From NCBI GenBank assembly GCA_028691595.1, contig JAQUZA010000056.1:1-11789 (forward strand): a DNA stretch of 11,789 bases, in the 5' to 3' direction. The notes below the pieces were generated by a model, which saw only the letters and a program-made list of their open reading frames with translations, searched no databases and was not told the origin of the DNA. The stretch comes from Candidatus Rifleibacteriota bacterium (GTDB lineage Bacteria > Muiribacteriota > Ozemobacteria > Ozemobacterales > Ozemobacteraceae). Made by a program: the position numbers and the translations under genes. Below are positions 1-6,048 of this stretch, piece by piece. Numbering within the stretch: the stretch's first letter is position 1; each line of letters opens with the position of its first letter.

Positions 1-156
1 GGCAACATGCCTGATGCCGGCAACCGGGTCGGGTTGAACCCTTTCGAGCGCTGCCCGCCAAATTTCAGGGGGTACGGCGCAACTTTTTTCAGAGCCGGTC
101 AGCAAAATTTCTTCCGGCATCGATGAGTTATTTGAAAGGTTTTGCTTATTCGTCAT
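1..156 (-). CDS. Unrecognised protein, N-terminal 52 residues only (runs off the left edge)
   Basis: The minus strand is open from an ATG at 156-154 to the window edge, 52 codons without a stop. An AGAGG Shine-Dalgarno sequence lies 8 nt upstream of the ATG (169-165), which supports this start over an internal ATG at codon 13. The visible peptide begins MTNKQNLSNN, is polar at first, and then has a segment containing PPEIWRAALERVQ that looks like the start of a folded domain. There is no signal peptide or membrane segment. It lies downstream of the arginine deiminase gene on the same strand, but the terminator at 277-314 separates them, so it probably has its own promoter. I do not recognise the family. 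That it is coding is inferred from the open frame and the ribosome binding site. Confidence 0.55.
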   Translation of the reverse strand, partial: MTNKQNLSNNSSMPEEILLTGSEKSCAVPPEIWRAALERVQPDPVAGIRHVA

Positions 157-276
157 TCTTAAGGCCTCTGGTATGCAAATATTAAAAGGTTAACTGAACG
201 GGAAGCAGTTAGCGCATTTTAAGGTAACAGATTTAAAATTGAGTTAAAACCAGGCAATGAAATAAAAATGCCTGCC

Positions 277-314
277 AAAAATGAAACCGCCGGCAATTTT
301 GCGTTGCCGGCGGT
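277..314 (-). terminator. Intrinsic terminator of the arginine deiminase gene
   Basis: Read on the minus strand, an 11-bp perfect GC-rich stem (ACCGCCGGCAA at 314-304 paired with TTGCCGGCGGT at 296-286) closes a 7-nt loop. It is followed by TTCATTTTT. It begins 30 nt after the stop codon of the deiminase gene. The plus-strand side has no T tract, so it should act only on leftward transcription. The U tract is interrupted by CA. Confidence 0.75.
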
Positions 315-320
315 AAGAGC

Positions 321-364
321 TGGTTTATCCTGGTTTAACGAAATTTATCTTGGTTTAACGAAAT
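321..364. repeat. 20-bp tandem duplication across the deiminase stop codon
   Basis: TGGTTTAACGAAAT occurs at 331-344 and again at 351-364, a 20-bp period. A degraded third unit, TGGTTTATCC, lies at 321-330. The unit contains the end of the deiminase gene (codons for VKP) and the second copy lies just past the stop. This looks like a small slippage duplication at the 3' end of the gene. Confidence 0.6.
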
Positions 365-1820
365 ATTTGTTCGGATGTCTGAACACATTGGTACCGCAGT
401 GCAACTGCCCCTGCAGGTTGTGATAGGGAAGCGAATCGATGAAATTGGCGTGCAGGCCAATCATTGCGGCAGTTCTATTGATATGTTTGCGCATTGAATT
501 AACTTTGGGGTCAGGAACGATCAGCTGGTTATTCAAAATCAGCTGGTTAACACTGCCTGGCAGATAGGCAATGTGTTTGCCATTGTTCATTTTTCTGAAT
601 AGGGCTGGAAACGAAAGAACTGAATGGGGTTTACCCGAATCTTTTCTGACTTCGGAAATCTTTTCACAGGCTCGTTTTATGTTGGTATCGATTAGATTGC
701 CCAGAGTCAGATTGAGTTTGATAAATTCTTCAACCTGATTCTTTGCGACCTCATGCCCATAAGTAAGGGTGGCACCTGATCTTGATTGAATGAGGGTTTC
801 GTCAGAGCCTTCCGGTAACTCGATATATTCAAGAACTGCTTCTGAAAAGGGTTTTTTGGCCGCGGTACGACTGGTTCGCCCCAGCTTCATGGCTTTGGCT
901 CTGTCTTCCTCGGCCTTAATCAGATACTTTTTAACATTTATCAGGGCATCACGGTATTCTTTATGGGTAATGGCTTTCAATTCTTCATCTGACGCATCTT
1001 TAACCAGGCGCAAAGCCAGTCTGGGGTTGGCTTTGATCAGGGTGTAGCCACGCAAAGCTTTCTGGTTTGGGCAGACCGATATGTATTCATCAACGTGCCC
1101 AACATTCAGCCAGTCGGTTTCGAGTACTGCAAGGCGATTTTTGTAGCCATGCTTTTCGAGATAGGCACGCAATTCTGGGGTAGATGTATTGCCTATCAAC
1201 AGCACGTTGTCGGGGGTTACTTCAATGTTTCCGCCGTAGTCGCCGCCAGAATTAGCGTTTGACGGGTTTTTAACCAGGTAGCTGTTCCAGAAATTTGCAA
1301 GAATCGACGGGAGTTCAGCATTGTCGCGGCCACGGTTTGAATCAAAAACCACGGTCTGCGGCTTTTTCTGGCCCTTGATTTTCACAACGCCAACTTCACC
1401 CCAGTCCTGCATCCACATGTCTCTGGTCGTGAAACCCTTGTTGAATTCAACATACTTTTGCACGCGCTCGGCCCCAACTTTATTGCGAATGTTTTCGTAA
1501 TCGGCTTCGCCCATTTCCCAGCCGGGAACGACATGTACTTTGAACGCATCTTCTTTGCTCACGAGGCCTTTTTCGTGCATTTTTGCAACAATATCGATCA
1601 GCGAAATGACAAAATTTTCGTTTTTCTGCCCTGGTGTATAGACCACCAGAACCTTGATCGGCATATTATTCGGGCTCAAAAACCTGATACTCTCGATGTC
1701 TTCGGGTGAGGCAACATTTCTGACCCGGGCTTCAACGCCAGAGAAAAGCCCGCCCGCTGCGATAAAAAAAGCTAACGCAGCACCAGCTGCACGGCGCAAA
1801 CGACTGCTACCAGTTACCAT
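345..1820 (-). CDS. Secreted protein-arginine deiminase (PAD family, catalytic domain)
   Basis: Predicted to hydrolyse the guanidinium of peptidyl-arginine to citrulline, releasing ammonia (PAD family, EC 3.5.3.15). Residues 1-31 are a signal peptide (basic RLRR, hydrophobic AAGAALAFFIAAGGLF, cleavage near VEA), so it should be exported. The PAD catalytic signatures appear in order: WMQDWGEVG (D139), VVFDSNRGR (the substrate-arginine contact region, R163/R165), GGDYGGNIEVTP (191-203), VGHVDEYIS (H242, D244) and LHCGTNVFRHP (C475). These match D350, R374, H471, D473 and C645 of human PAD4. The N-terminal immunoglobulin-like PAD domains of vertebrate enzymes are absent: catalytic similarity starts near residue 50. 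The start has an AGGAG ribosome binding site and an extended -10 promoter just upstream. It stands alone as a transcription unit. The Ca2+ dependence of animal PADs cannot be judged from sequence by eye. The family call is firm; the in vivo substrate is unknown. Confidence 0.9.
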   Translation of the reverse strand: MVTGSSRLRRAAGAALAFFIAAGGLFSGVEARVRNVASPEDIESIRFLSPNNMPIKVLVVYTPGQKNENFVISLIDIVAKMHEKGLVSKEDAFKVHVVPGWEMGEADYENIRNKVGAERVQKYVEFNKGFTTRDMWMQDWGEVGVVKIKGQKKPQTVVFDSNRGRDNAELPSILANFWNSYLVKNPSNANSGGDYGGNIEVTPDNVLLIGNTSTPELRAYLEKHGYKNRLAVLETDWLNVGHVDEYISVCPNQKALRGYTLIKANPRLALRLVKDASDEELKAITHKEYRDALINVKKYLIKAEEDRAKAMKLGRTSRTAAKKPFSEAVLEYIELPEGSDETLIQSRSGATLTYGHEVAKNQVEEFIKLNLTLGNLIDTNIKRACEKISEVRKDSGKPHSVLSFPALFRKMNNGKHIAYLPGSVNQLILNNQLIVPDPKVNSMRKHINRTAAMIGLHANFIDSLPYHNLQGQLHCGTNVFRHPNKYFVKPR

Positions 1821-1843
1821 AAATCACTCCTGAATATTTTTGA

Positions 1844-1859
1844 TTGCACAATTATATCA
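1844..1859 (-). promoter_or_regulatory. Extended -10 promoter of the arginine deiminase gene
   Basis: On the minus strand a perfect TATAAT (1856-1851) is preceded by TG one base away (1859-1858), forming TGATATAAT, an extended -10 element. I see no good -35 at the usual distance, as is common for extended -10 promoters. The expected start of transcription is near 1844, giving a leader of about 24 nt with the AGGAG ribosome binding site. Confidence 0.6.
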
Positions 1860-1983
1860 GAAAAAACTGCTGGTCGCCCGTTGCCCAAAAAATTTCCAAA
1901 ACATAAGTGTGGTTGCGAACAGTCGATTATGTGCTCTGGGGCAGCATTCTGCTACCTTCAGTCACCAGGAAGCAGACTTTGTT

Positions 1984-2129
1984 CTAGTCCTCTGTCAACA
2001 TTGAACATGCAAAATCAGCGTCCTCGATGTCATCCCCGCGAAAGCGGGGATCTAAGCCTTTAGAGATAAGATTCCCGCTTTCGCGGGAATGACGGAATTA
2101 CTACATATTCAAGTTTGACAGACCACTAG
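1984..2129. repeat. 146-bp nested palindromic, MITE-like element in the 1821-2180 gap
   Basis: Outer imperfect inverted repeats (1984-2009 and 2104-2129, 21 of 26 positions matching, both ending in CTAG) enclose two inner inverted arms, 2029-2052 and 2070-2093. Each inner arm is itself a hairpin: ATCCCCGC-GAAA-GCGGGGAT and ATTCCCGC-TTTC-GCGGGAAT. The arms differ by C-to-T/G-to-A changes that keep each stem paired. The inner arm matches the dispersed GTCATTCCCGCGAAAGCGGGAATC-type palindrome seen between genes in many bacteria. There is no transposase inside, so it is non-autonomous if mobile. The rest of the 1821-2180 gap shows only the deiminase promoter. Confidence 0.7.
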
Positions 2130-2180
2130 TTTACATAATAACGTCTGCTGCGGCGGGCAGTCGGGCTGGTTAATGCTTGT

Positions 2181-2900
2181 TTAAAGGCCAGGCATGGAAA
2201 AGGCTTCGATGGTTAACTGCAGGGCGGGGGCTTTGAGAGCTACGGCTGCCTGATAATCGGGGGCAGGGCAGAAGTCATTGAACAGCCATTCCACTGATTG
2301 CGAAGGGTCGTTAAGGCGCTCTTTCAAGGCTCTTGGCTCGTCGGGTTTAAAAGATACCCGGGTATGACCCAGGCCGGCAATACCCTCTCCGGTGGCTTTC
2401 AATATGGCTTCCTTGCGTGTCCAACCGCGAAAGAAAGCCGCCTGTGGGTTTGGAACACTGTTCAGCTGCCAGTCGTAACGTTCGTCTTCAGAAAAAAAAC
2501 GCCGCATGACCGCAGCAAAATCAACCGGTCGCCGCAGAAATTCGACATCGATGCCGACGGGGTGCCTGGCTATCGCTATAAGAGCTATGTTGCGACTGTG
2601 GGAAATATTGAAGAAAAGTTGCGGGCAGGCAGGCAGATAAGGCTTTCCATGTTCCATGGTCGCTATTTGCACCTCTGAAGGCGCGGTGGCGAGAATCTGC
2701 CCGAGCAGTAGACGCAGTGCGGCACGCGCCGCCAGAAACATTGCCCCGGCCGCCTGATTGGAATAACGATCAAGGCGGGCCAGGTCTTCAGTGCTCAGGC
2801 AGGTAACAAGCCTGGCCCGATAGCGGTCGAGATTTTTCGCATCGACAACCCGCACCATAACCTGTTCAGGTGCCAGCCTGATCGCGGACATAGCGGACAT
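2181..2900 (-). CDS. 4'-phosphopantetheinyl transferase, Sfp type (PfaE-like)
   Basis: Transfers the phosphopantetheine arm of CoA to a serine of acyl or peptidyl carrier proteins, converting them from apo to holo form. Counting from the ATG at 2900 (239 residues), the Sfp-family motifs are HGKPYLP (84-90), FNISHS (97-102), VGIDVE with Mg2+ ligands D118 and E120 (115-120), and WTRKEAILKATGEGI (160-174, with E164 and K168). The length suits the Sfp/Gsp group rather than the short AcpS group. An in-frame TTG at 2969 would give 262 residues but overlaps the end of pfaD by 62 nt. The ATG at 2900, 7 nt after the pfaD stop, is the more natural coupled start, although it lacks a strong ribosome binding site. 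Being last in an operon with pfaD, its likely targets are the tandem carrier proteins of a PUFA or polyketide synthase, as for PfaE. It could also serve other carrier proteins in the cell. Confidence 0.88.
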   Translation of the reverse strand: MSAMSAIRLAPEQVMVRVVDAKNLDRYRARLVTCLSTEDLARLDRYSNQAAGAMFLAARAALRLLLGQILATAPSEVQIATMEHGKPYLPACPQLFFNISHSRNIALIAIARHPVGIDVEFLRRPVDFAAVMRRFFSEDERYDWQLNSVPNPQAAFFRGWTRKEAILKATGEGIAGLGHTRVSFKPDEPRALKERLNDPSQSVEWLFNDFCPAPDYQAAVALKAPALQLTIEAFSMPGL

Positions 2901-2907
2901 GGAAATT

Positions 2908-4575
2908 TCAGATTCTGCTGCGGATATTCTCAATGGTCTGGGGGGCGACAGCGTTGAGAGCGGCTGCAAAATTCAGACCCTGGTTGCGCATTTGTGTCAG
3001 GCGCATTTCAATGGCTGAGCCATAGAGCAGATTCATTGCCACATCGACAACCTTGCGGTTTTCGGGCTTTTCGAAGAAACTGCCCTTTGCCCATTCGTTG
3101 AAGGCACCCATGGCCGGGCCGCACCAGATCTGGTAATCAACCTTGCGGTTTTCTTCGCCGGCAACTGCCCAGCGCGGCGACAACCCGAGGTACCACCTGA
3201 ACACCAGCGCCATCTTATGATGCGGGTCGTTGTTGGCTTTTTCGAGTTGTGAAGGGTCGCGCTGCCTGAAGAATTCGGCTGTGCCGGCCCAAACGTTATC
3301 AATGGTATCCTGGAAAATTGTTTTTTCGAGCATCTGGCGGTCAGCGGCCGGCAGTGCTTCGAGGCTTTCATGGCGACGGAAGAGCTCATAAAGCTTCTGA
3401 GCGCGCATGGCAAACATTGTGCCGCGTTTTAGAACCTGAACCGTCACGCCCATTTCAAACATGTCACCGGCAGGGGCCATGGCAATGTCTGCCTGACCGG
3501 CGTTGGCAAGCATCAGACGGGCGGCATCCGAGGTGCCTGATTCAACGCAGGCCTGATGTACTGAACCGACTACCAGATAGGCGGCGCCCATGGTGAAGGC
3601 TGCAGCAGCCGAAGCCGGGGTGCCTGTGCCGCCCCCAAAACCGACCCTGAGGGGTATGCCGTAATTGTGTTCGGCCTGCATACGGTTTTTGAGGGCTATC
3701 ATCGTCGGGTGTAATGAAACGGCAGGCCGGTTATCGGTGTGACCGCCCGAGTCTGCTTCTGAAGTGATATCCTGGGCAACTGGTATTCTAGCTGCCAATC
3801 TGGCTTGTTGTTCGGTAATCACTTTGCTTTCTACAAGTTTCTGCAGCATTTTGTCGGGCGGTGGGGCGAAAAATTTGCTGGCCACTTCGACCCGGCTGAC
3901 TTTGGCGATTACCCGGTTAGGGGTAACAATGCGGCCATCGGCATCTTCATGAATGCCTGCAAGGCGGTAACGAACCAGTGGCAGTGACATGGCCAGAAAG
4001 GCAGATGCCTCAACGAGTCTGACTTCATGTTTTAGATACAGATCGACGATCGCATCTTCGAGGCCTTTTTCGTTGGGGCTGTGAATAAGATTGAAGCCGA
4101 ATGGAACCGGGTCTTTGAGGCTTTTCATCTGGAGAATTGCCTTTTCGACCTTGGCAGGTGAGTCGCCGGCAGCACCGATGAAACCAAGCATGCCGTGTCG
4201 GCCAAGCTGAATGGCTATTTCGGGCGAACTGATGCCATGAGCCATTGAACCGCCTACATAAGCGTATTTTAAACCATGGTCATGACAAAACGACGCATCA
4301 CCAAGATTTTCGAGGATGGATGCAGCCGAAAAACCCATCAATGGAAGCGCACCCGAAGGGCGGGTTGAAAGATCAAAAGAGATGTCTCCCTGGTTGGTCA
4401 GGCAGATCTCGCCATCTTTGAGAACGGCAAAAACCGGTGACGAAAGGTTGCCAAGCAATTCGGCGCACTCTGCCCTGTCTGATTTGAGACTTGCAGCTGC
4501 ACCTTTCCACCAGCCTGAATGCATTTGTTGCGAAAATGAGGGCCAGATCAACCTGTTGTTATCTAAAAGACTCAT
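2908..4575 (-). CDS. pfaD: PfaD-family enoyl reductase of PUFA/polyketide synthesis
   Basis: PfaD proteins are FMN-dependent, TIM-barrel (nitronate monooxygenase/NPD-like) enoyl reductases that act in trans on acyl chains held by PfaA-C type PUFA synthases or trans-AT polyketide synthases. At 555 residues it has the usual PfaD length. Visible signatures are YAYVGGSMAHGISS (105-118), EADSGGHTDNRP (273-284, with the NPD-type GGH), VGFGGGTGTP (311-320, a glycine-rich phosphate-binding loop) and LVVGSVHQACVESGTS (334-349), followed by the long PfaD-specific C-terminal region. The start has a CGGAGGAA ribosome binding site (4592-4585) about 9 nt upstream. It is the first gene of a two-gene operon; the phosphopantetheinyl transferase begins 7 nt after its stop. 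The gene upstream is divergent and unrelated, so no pfaA, pfaB or pfaC adjoins it on either side. The final product (PUFA, other secondary lipid or polyketide) cannot be read from this gene alone. Confidence 0.9.
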   Translation of the reverse strand: MSLLDNNRLIWPSFSQQMHSGWWKGAAASLKSDRAECAELLGNLSSPVFAVLKDGEICLTNQGDISFDLSTRPSGALPLMGFSAASILENLGDASFCHDHGLKYAYVGGSMAHGISSPEIAIQLGRHGMLGFIGAAGDSPAKVEKAILQMKSLKDPVPFGFNLIHSPNEKGLEDAIVDLYLKHEVRLVEASAFLAMSLPLVRYRLAGIHEDADGRIVTPNRVIAKVSRVEVASKFFAPPPDKMLQKLVESKVITEQQARLAARIPVAQDITSEADSGGHTDNRPAVSLHPTMIALKNRMQAEHNYGIPLRVGFGGGTGTPASAAAAFTMGAAYLVVGSVHQACVESGTSDAARLMLANAGQADIAMAPAGDMFEMGVTVQVLKRGTMFAMRAQKLYELFRRHESLEALPAADRQMLEKTIFQDTIDNVWAGTAEFFRQRDPSQLEKANNDPHHKMALVFRWYLGLSPRWAVAGEENRKVDYQIWCGPAMGAFNEWAKGSFFEKPENRKVVDVAMNLLYGSAIEMRLTQMRNQGLNFAAALNAVAPQTIENIRSRI

Positions 4576-4626
4576 TTGGAGAGTTTCCTCCGCTGTAACT
4601 ATTTGGGGTACGCTTTATTGCGGGCC

Positions 4627-4655
4627 ATTTTAACTTAAAATCAGTTAAAAAACAA
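4627..4655 (-). promoter_or_regulatory. Promoter of the pfaD operon with an embedded palindrome
   Basis: On the minus strand, TTGTTT (4655-4650) and TAAAAT (4632-4627) are separated by 17 nt, a sigma-70-like layout with a fair -10 and a weak -35. The expected start is near 4620, giving a leader of about 45 nt. An 8-bp inverted repeat, TTTTAACT (4628-4635) and AGTTAAAA (4643-4650) with a 7-nt centre, overlaps the -10 and fills the spacer. That is where a repressor operator would sit. Its use as an operator is inference. Confidence 0.45.
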
Positions 4656-4692
4656 TGCACAAAAAAAATGCCGGATTCAAAGGCTGTTTATA

Positions 4693-4701
4693 TGGTAAAA
4701 T
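4693..4701 (+). promoter_or_regulatory. Extended -10 promoter of the CvfB-like gene
   Basis: TGGTAAAAT (TG at 4693-4694, TAAAAT at 4696-4701) forms an extended -10 element. The -35 region is poor. The start of transcription would be near 4708, about 30 nt before the start codon at 4738, and back-to-back with the pfaD promoter. Confidence 0.45.
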
Positions 4702-4737
4702 GCCGAAAATTCAGATGCAGGGTGCATGGAGATTGAC

Positions 4738-5577
4738 ATGGCAACCATAGGAACGTTTAATAAACTTAAGGTAACCCGTTGTGTTGCCGCCGGAATATAT
4801 GTTGATGGCGGTCAGCTTGGTGAGCTGATGTTGCCCGGCTGGGATGTAACCAAAGCGGTAGATCCCGGTTCCGAGGTCGATGTTTTTTTGTTTCCTGATG
4901 CCGAAGGACGGGTAGTCGCAAGCATGCGCCGGCCGCTGGCAATGCCTGGTGAGGCCGCGCTCATGAAGGTTTCCAGCGTTACGGCCAGCGGGGCTCTTCT
5001 TGAGTGGGGCATGCCGAAGCCTTTGTTCGTGCCGCTCAAAGAGCAGCAGGAAAAAATGGTTAAGGGTTATTCATACATTGTTTTTGTACATCTTGACCCG
5101 AGAACCCGCAGTATGATCGGTACCACCAATCTTGACAAATACCTGACCACTACACCGGGCCGACTGCAGCTCGATGATGAAGTTTCGTTGCTGATTTTCG
5201 ATCAGAGCGATCTTGGCTATCGTGCGGTAATCAATAATAAGGCTCTGGGTTTTATTTACCAGAACGATGTTTTCAGGGCGCTCAAGATTGGCGAGACAAC
5301 AACCGGCTATGTGAAGAATATTCGCGAAGATGGCCGTGTAGACCTGTATCTGCACAAGCCCGGCTACGAAAAGATCATTGATATCGGTGGTCAGATTCTT
5401 GAAAAATTGAAGGCTGCTGGTGGTTTTATTGCCATTACCGACAAAAGCCCGGCCGAAGAGGTTTCTGCTCTTTTCGGGGTCAGCAAAAAGAATTACAAAA
5501 AAGCGGTTGGGGGCCTCTACAAAAAAGGTCTGCTCACCATTGAAGAATCGGGTATTCGACTTGTAACCGGCAAATAA
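4738..5577 (+). CDS. cvfB: CvfB-like S1-domain RNA-binding protein
   Basis: The 279-residue protein resembles the CvfB/YitL family: tandem S1-like OB folds followed by a C-terminal winged-helix domain. The N-terminal section (MATIGTFNKLKV...GIYVDGG) has the opening typical of CvfB. A middle section ending in YRAVINNKALGFIYQNDVF, followed by GYVKNIREDGRVDLYL, is the characteristic S1 repeat of the family. The end (about 220-279, ITDKSPAEEVSALFGVSKKNYKKAVGGLYKKGL) is the winged helix. Family members bind RNA and, in Staphylococcus aureus, influence virulence-factor expression; the role here is unknown. An earlier in-frame ATG at 4726 exists. The ATG at 4738 is preferred because GGAG (4728-4731) lies 6 nt upstream and the shorter N-terminus fits the family. 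It is monocistronic and divergent from pfaD. No convincing terminator follows its stop. Confidence 0.87.
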   Translation: MATIGTFNKLKVTRCVAAGIYVDGGQLGELMLPGWDVTKAVDPGSEVDVFLFPDAEGRVVASMRRPLAMPGEAALMKVSSVTASGALLEWGMPKPLFVPLKEQQEKMVKGYSYIVFVHLDPRTRSMIGTTNLDKYLTTTPGRLQLDDEVSLLIFDQSDLGYRAVINNKALGFIYQNDVFRALKIGETTTGYVKNIREDGRVDLYLHKPGYEKIIDIGGQILEKLKAAGGFIAITDKSPAEEVSALFGVSKKNYKKAVGGLYKKGLLTIEESGIRLVTGK

Positions 5578-5843
5578 TTCTGGCTCCCACAAATATAGAC
5601 TGAGCGCGGTTTATCAATTCTCGGGGAGTTCCAAACCACACATCAACAGTTGTTTTTATAAACGAGTCTCTCTTTTTTAGGTGCAGCTTCGGCCTATCAG
5701 CCGGGTTGCTTTTCTTTCAGCGATTCGCTTCGCTCACAAGCTTCCAGAAAAGCAATCCCGTCTTCTTGCCTCGCAATTCTCAAATGAAGGTCTCGTCCAA
5801 TGCGACATTTTGACCGAGAATTGCTGAGGGCGGTTGATGAGCG
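5578..5843. other. Non-coding stretch with strong inverted repeats, function unknown
   Basis: No credible coding frame is present. A 14-bp stem with one bulged T is formed by CGGGTTGCTTTTCT (5702-5715) and AGAAAAGCAATCCCG (5746-5760), with a 30-nt loop. CAATTCTCGG (5615-5624) is the exact inverse of CCGAGAATTG (5814-5823). A second upstream copy, GCAATTCTC (5773-5781), can pair with the same downstream arm, GAGAATTGC (5816-5824). Two mutually exclusive folds are therefore possible. It could be a structured RNA, the 3' region of the CvfB-like gene, or a decayed repeat element. None of the RNA families I know by sequence (tmRNA, SRP RNA, RNase P) fits. Confidence 0.4.
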
Positions 5844-5872
5844 TTGACAATTTCGAAGGGTGACGGTATTAT
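5844..5872 (+). promoter_or_regulatory. Sigma-70 promoter of the riboswitch-antiporter unit
   Basis: A perfect -35 TTGACA (5844-5849) is separated by 17 nt from TATTAT (5867-5872), which is five of six matches to the -10 consensus. This is the best promoter in the window. The start of transcription is expected at about 5878-5880, right at the first base of the riboswitch aptamer. That placement supports both calls. Confidence 0.8.
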
Positions 5873-5877
5873 TGCAG

Positions 5878-5957
5878 CCGGCGATGGAGTTCGCCTTTAA
5901 CCGCCTTAAACAGCTGATGACTCCTGCGTAATGAATCTGCGCAGGAGTTTTTTATTT
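5878..5957 (+). promoter_or_regulatory. Fluoride riboswitch (crcB motif) with terminator platform
   Basis: The sequence follows the crcB-motif consensus. P1 is GGCGA (5880-5884) paired with TCGCC (5891-5895). Its loop TGGAGT can form the diagnostic pseudoknot with ACTCC at 5920-5924 (GGAGT/ACTCC). The conserved linker AAC-GC follows P1, and CTGATG directly precedes ACTCC, as in the Bacillus cereus and Thermotoga examples. P3 is short, only about 2 clear base pairs (GC/GC around CTTAAACA). The pseudoknot strand is also the 5' arm of the terminator at 5920-5957. Fluoride binding should stabilise the pseudoknot and prevent termination, turning on the antiporter gene at 6049. The family match is seen in the sequence; the switching direction follows from the known mechanism. 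Confidence 0.9.
5920..5957 (+). terminator. Riboswitch-controlled intrinsic terminator
   Basis: A 9-bp stem, ACTCCTGCG (5920-5928) with CGCAGGAGT (5940-5948), has an 11-nt loop and is followed by a T-rich run (TTTTTTATTTT). Its 5' arm overlaps the riboswitch pseudoknot strand, making the two structures mutually exclusive. Without ligand, transcription should stop here, about 90 nt before the antiporter start codon. Confidence 0.88.
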
Positions 5958-6048
5958 TAACAGGCCGGGTTGCACCGGGATTAAAGTCTGGCCAACAAAA
6001 TCTTTGAAATTTTTATAACCCATAATCTACGACGAGAAGGCTGAAATT

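Noticed and set aside
1881..2063. A 60-codon plus-strand open frame ending in CHPRESGDLSL
   Set aside because: It is made largely of the palindromic repeat element; this kind of peptide is the known translation artefact of GTCATCCCCGCG-type repeats. No ribosome binding site.
2298..2678. A 126-codon plus-strand open frame
   Set aside because: Antisense shadow of the well-supported phosphopantetheinyl transferase gene, with no family resemblance.
2901..2969. TTG start at 2969 giving a 262-residue phosphopantetheinyl transferase
   Set aside because: It would overlap pfaD by 62 nt and add an N-terminus not expected for the family. The ATG at 2900 immediately after the pfaD stop is preferred.
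5702..5760. The 14-bp hairpin as an intrinsic terminator of the CvfB-like gene
   Set aside because: The loop is about 30 nt and no T tract follows on either side (CCCGTCTTCTTG), so it does not fit an intrinsic terminator.
5884..5931. A 15-codon leader-peptide-like frame (MEFAFNRLKQLMTPA) ending at the terminator, suggesting peptide attenuation
   Set aside because: It lies entirely inside the fluoride aptamer and terminator, has no ribosome binding site, and its sequence is fixed by the conserved RNA motif. It has no run of one amino acid's codons.
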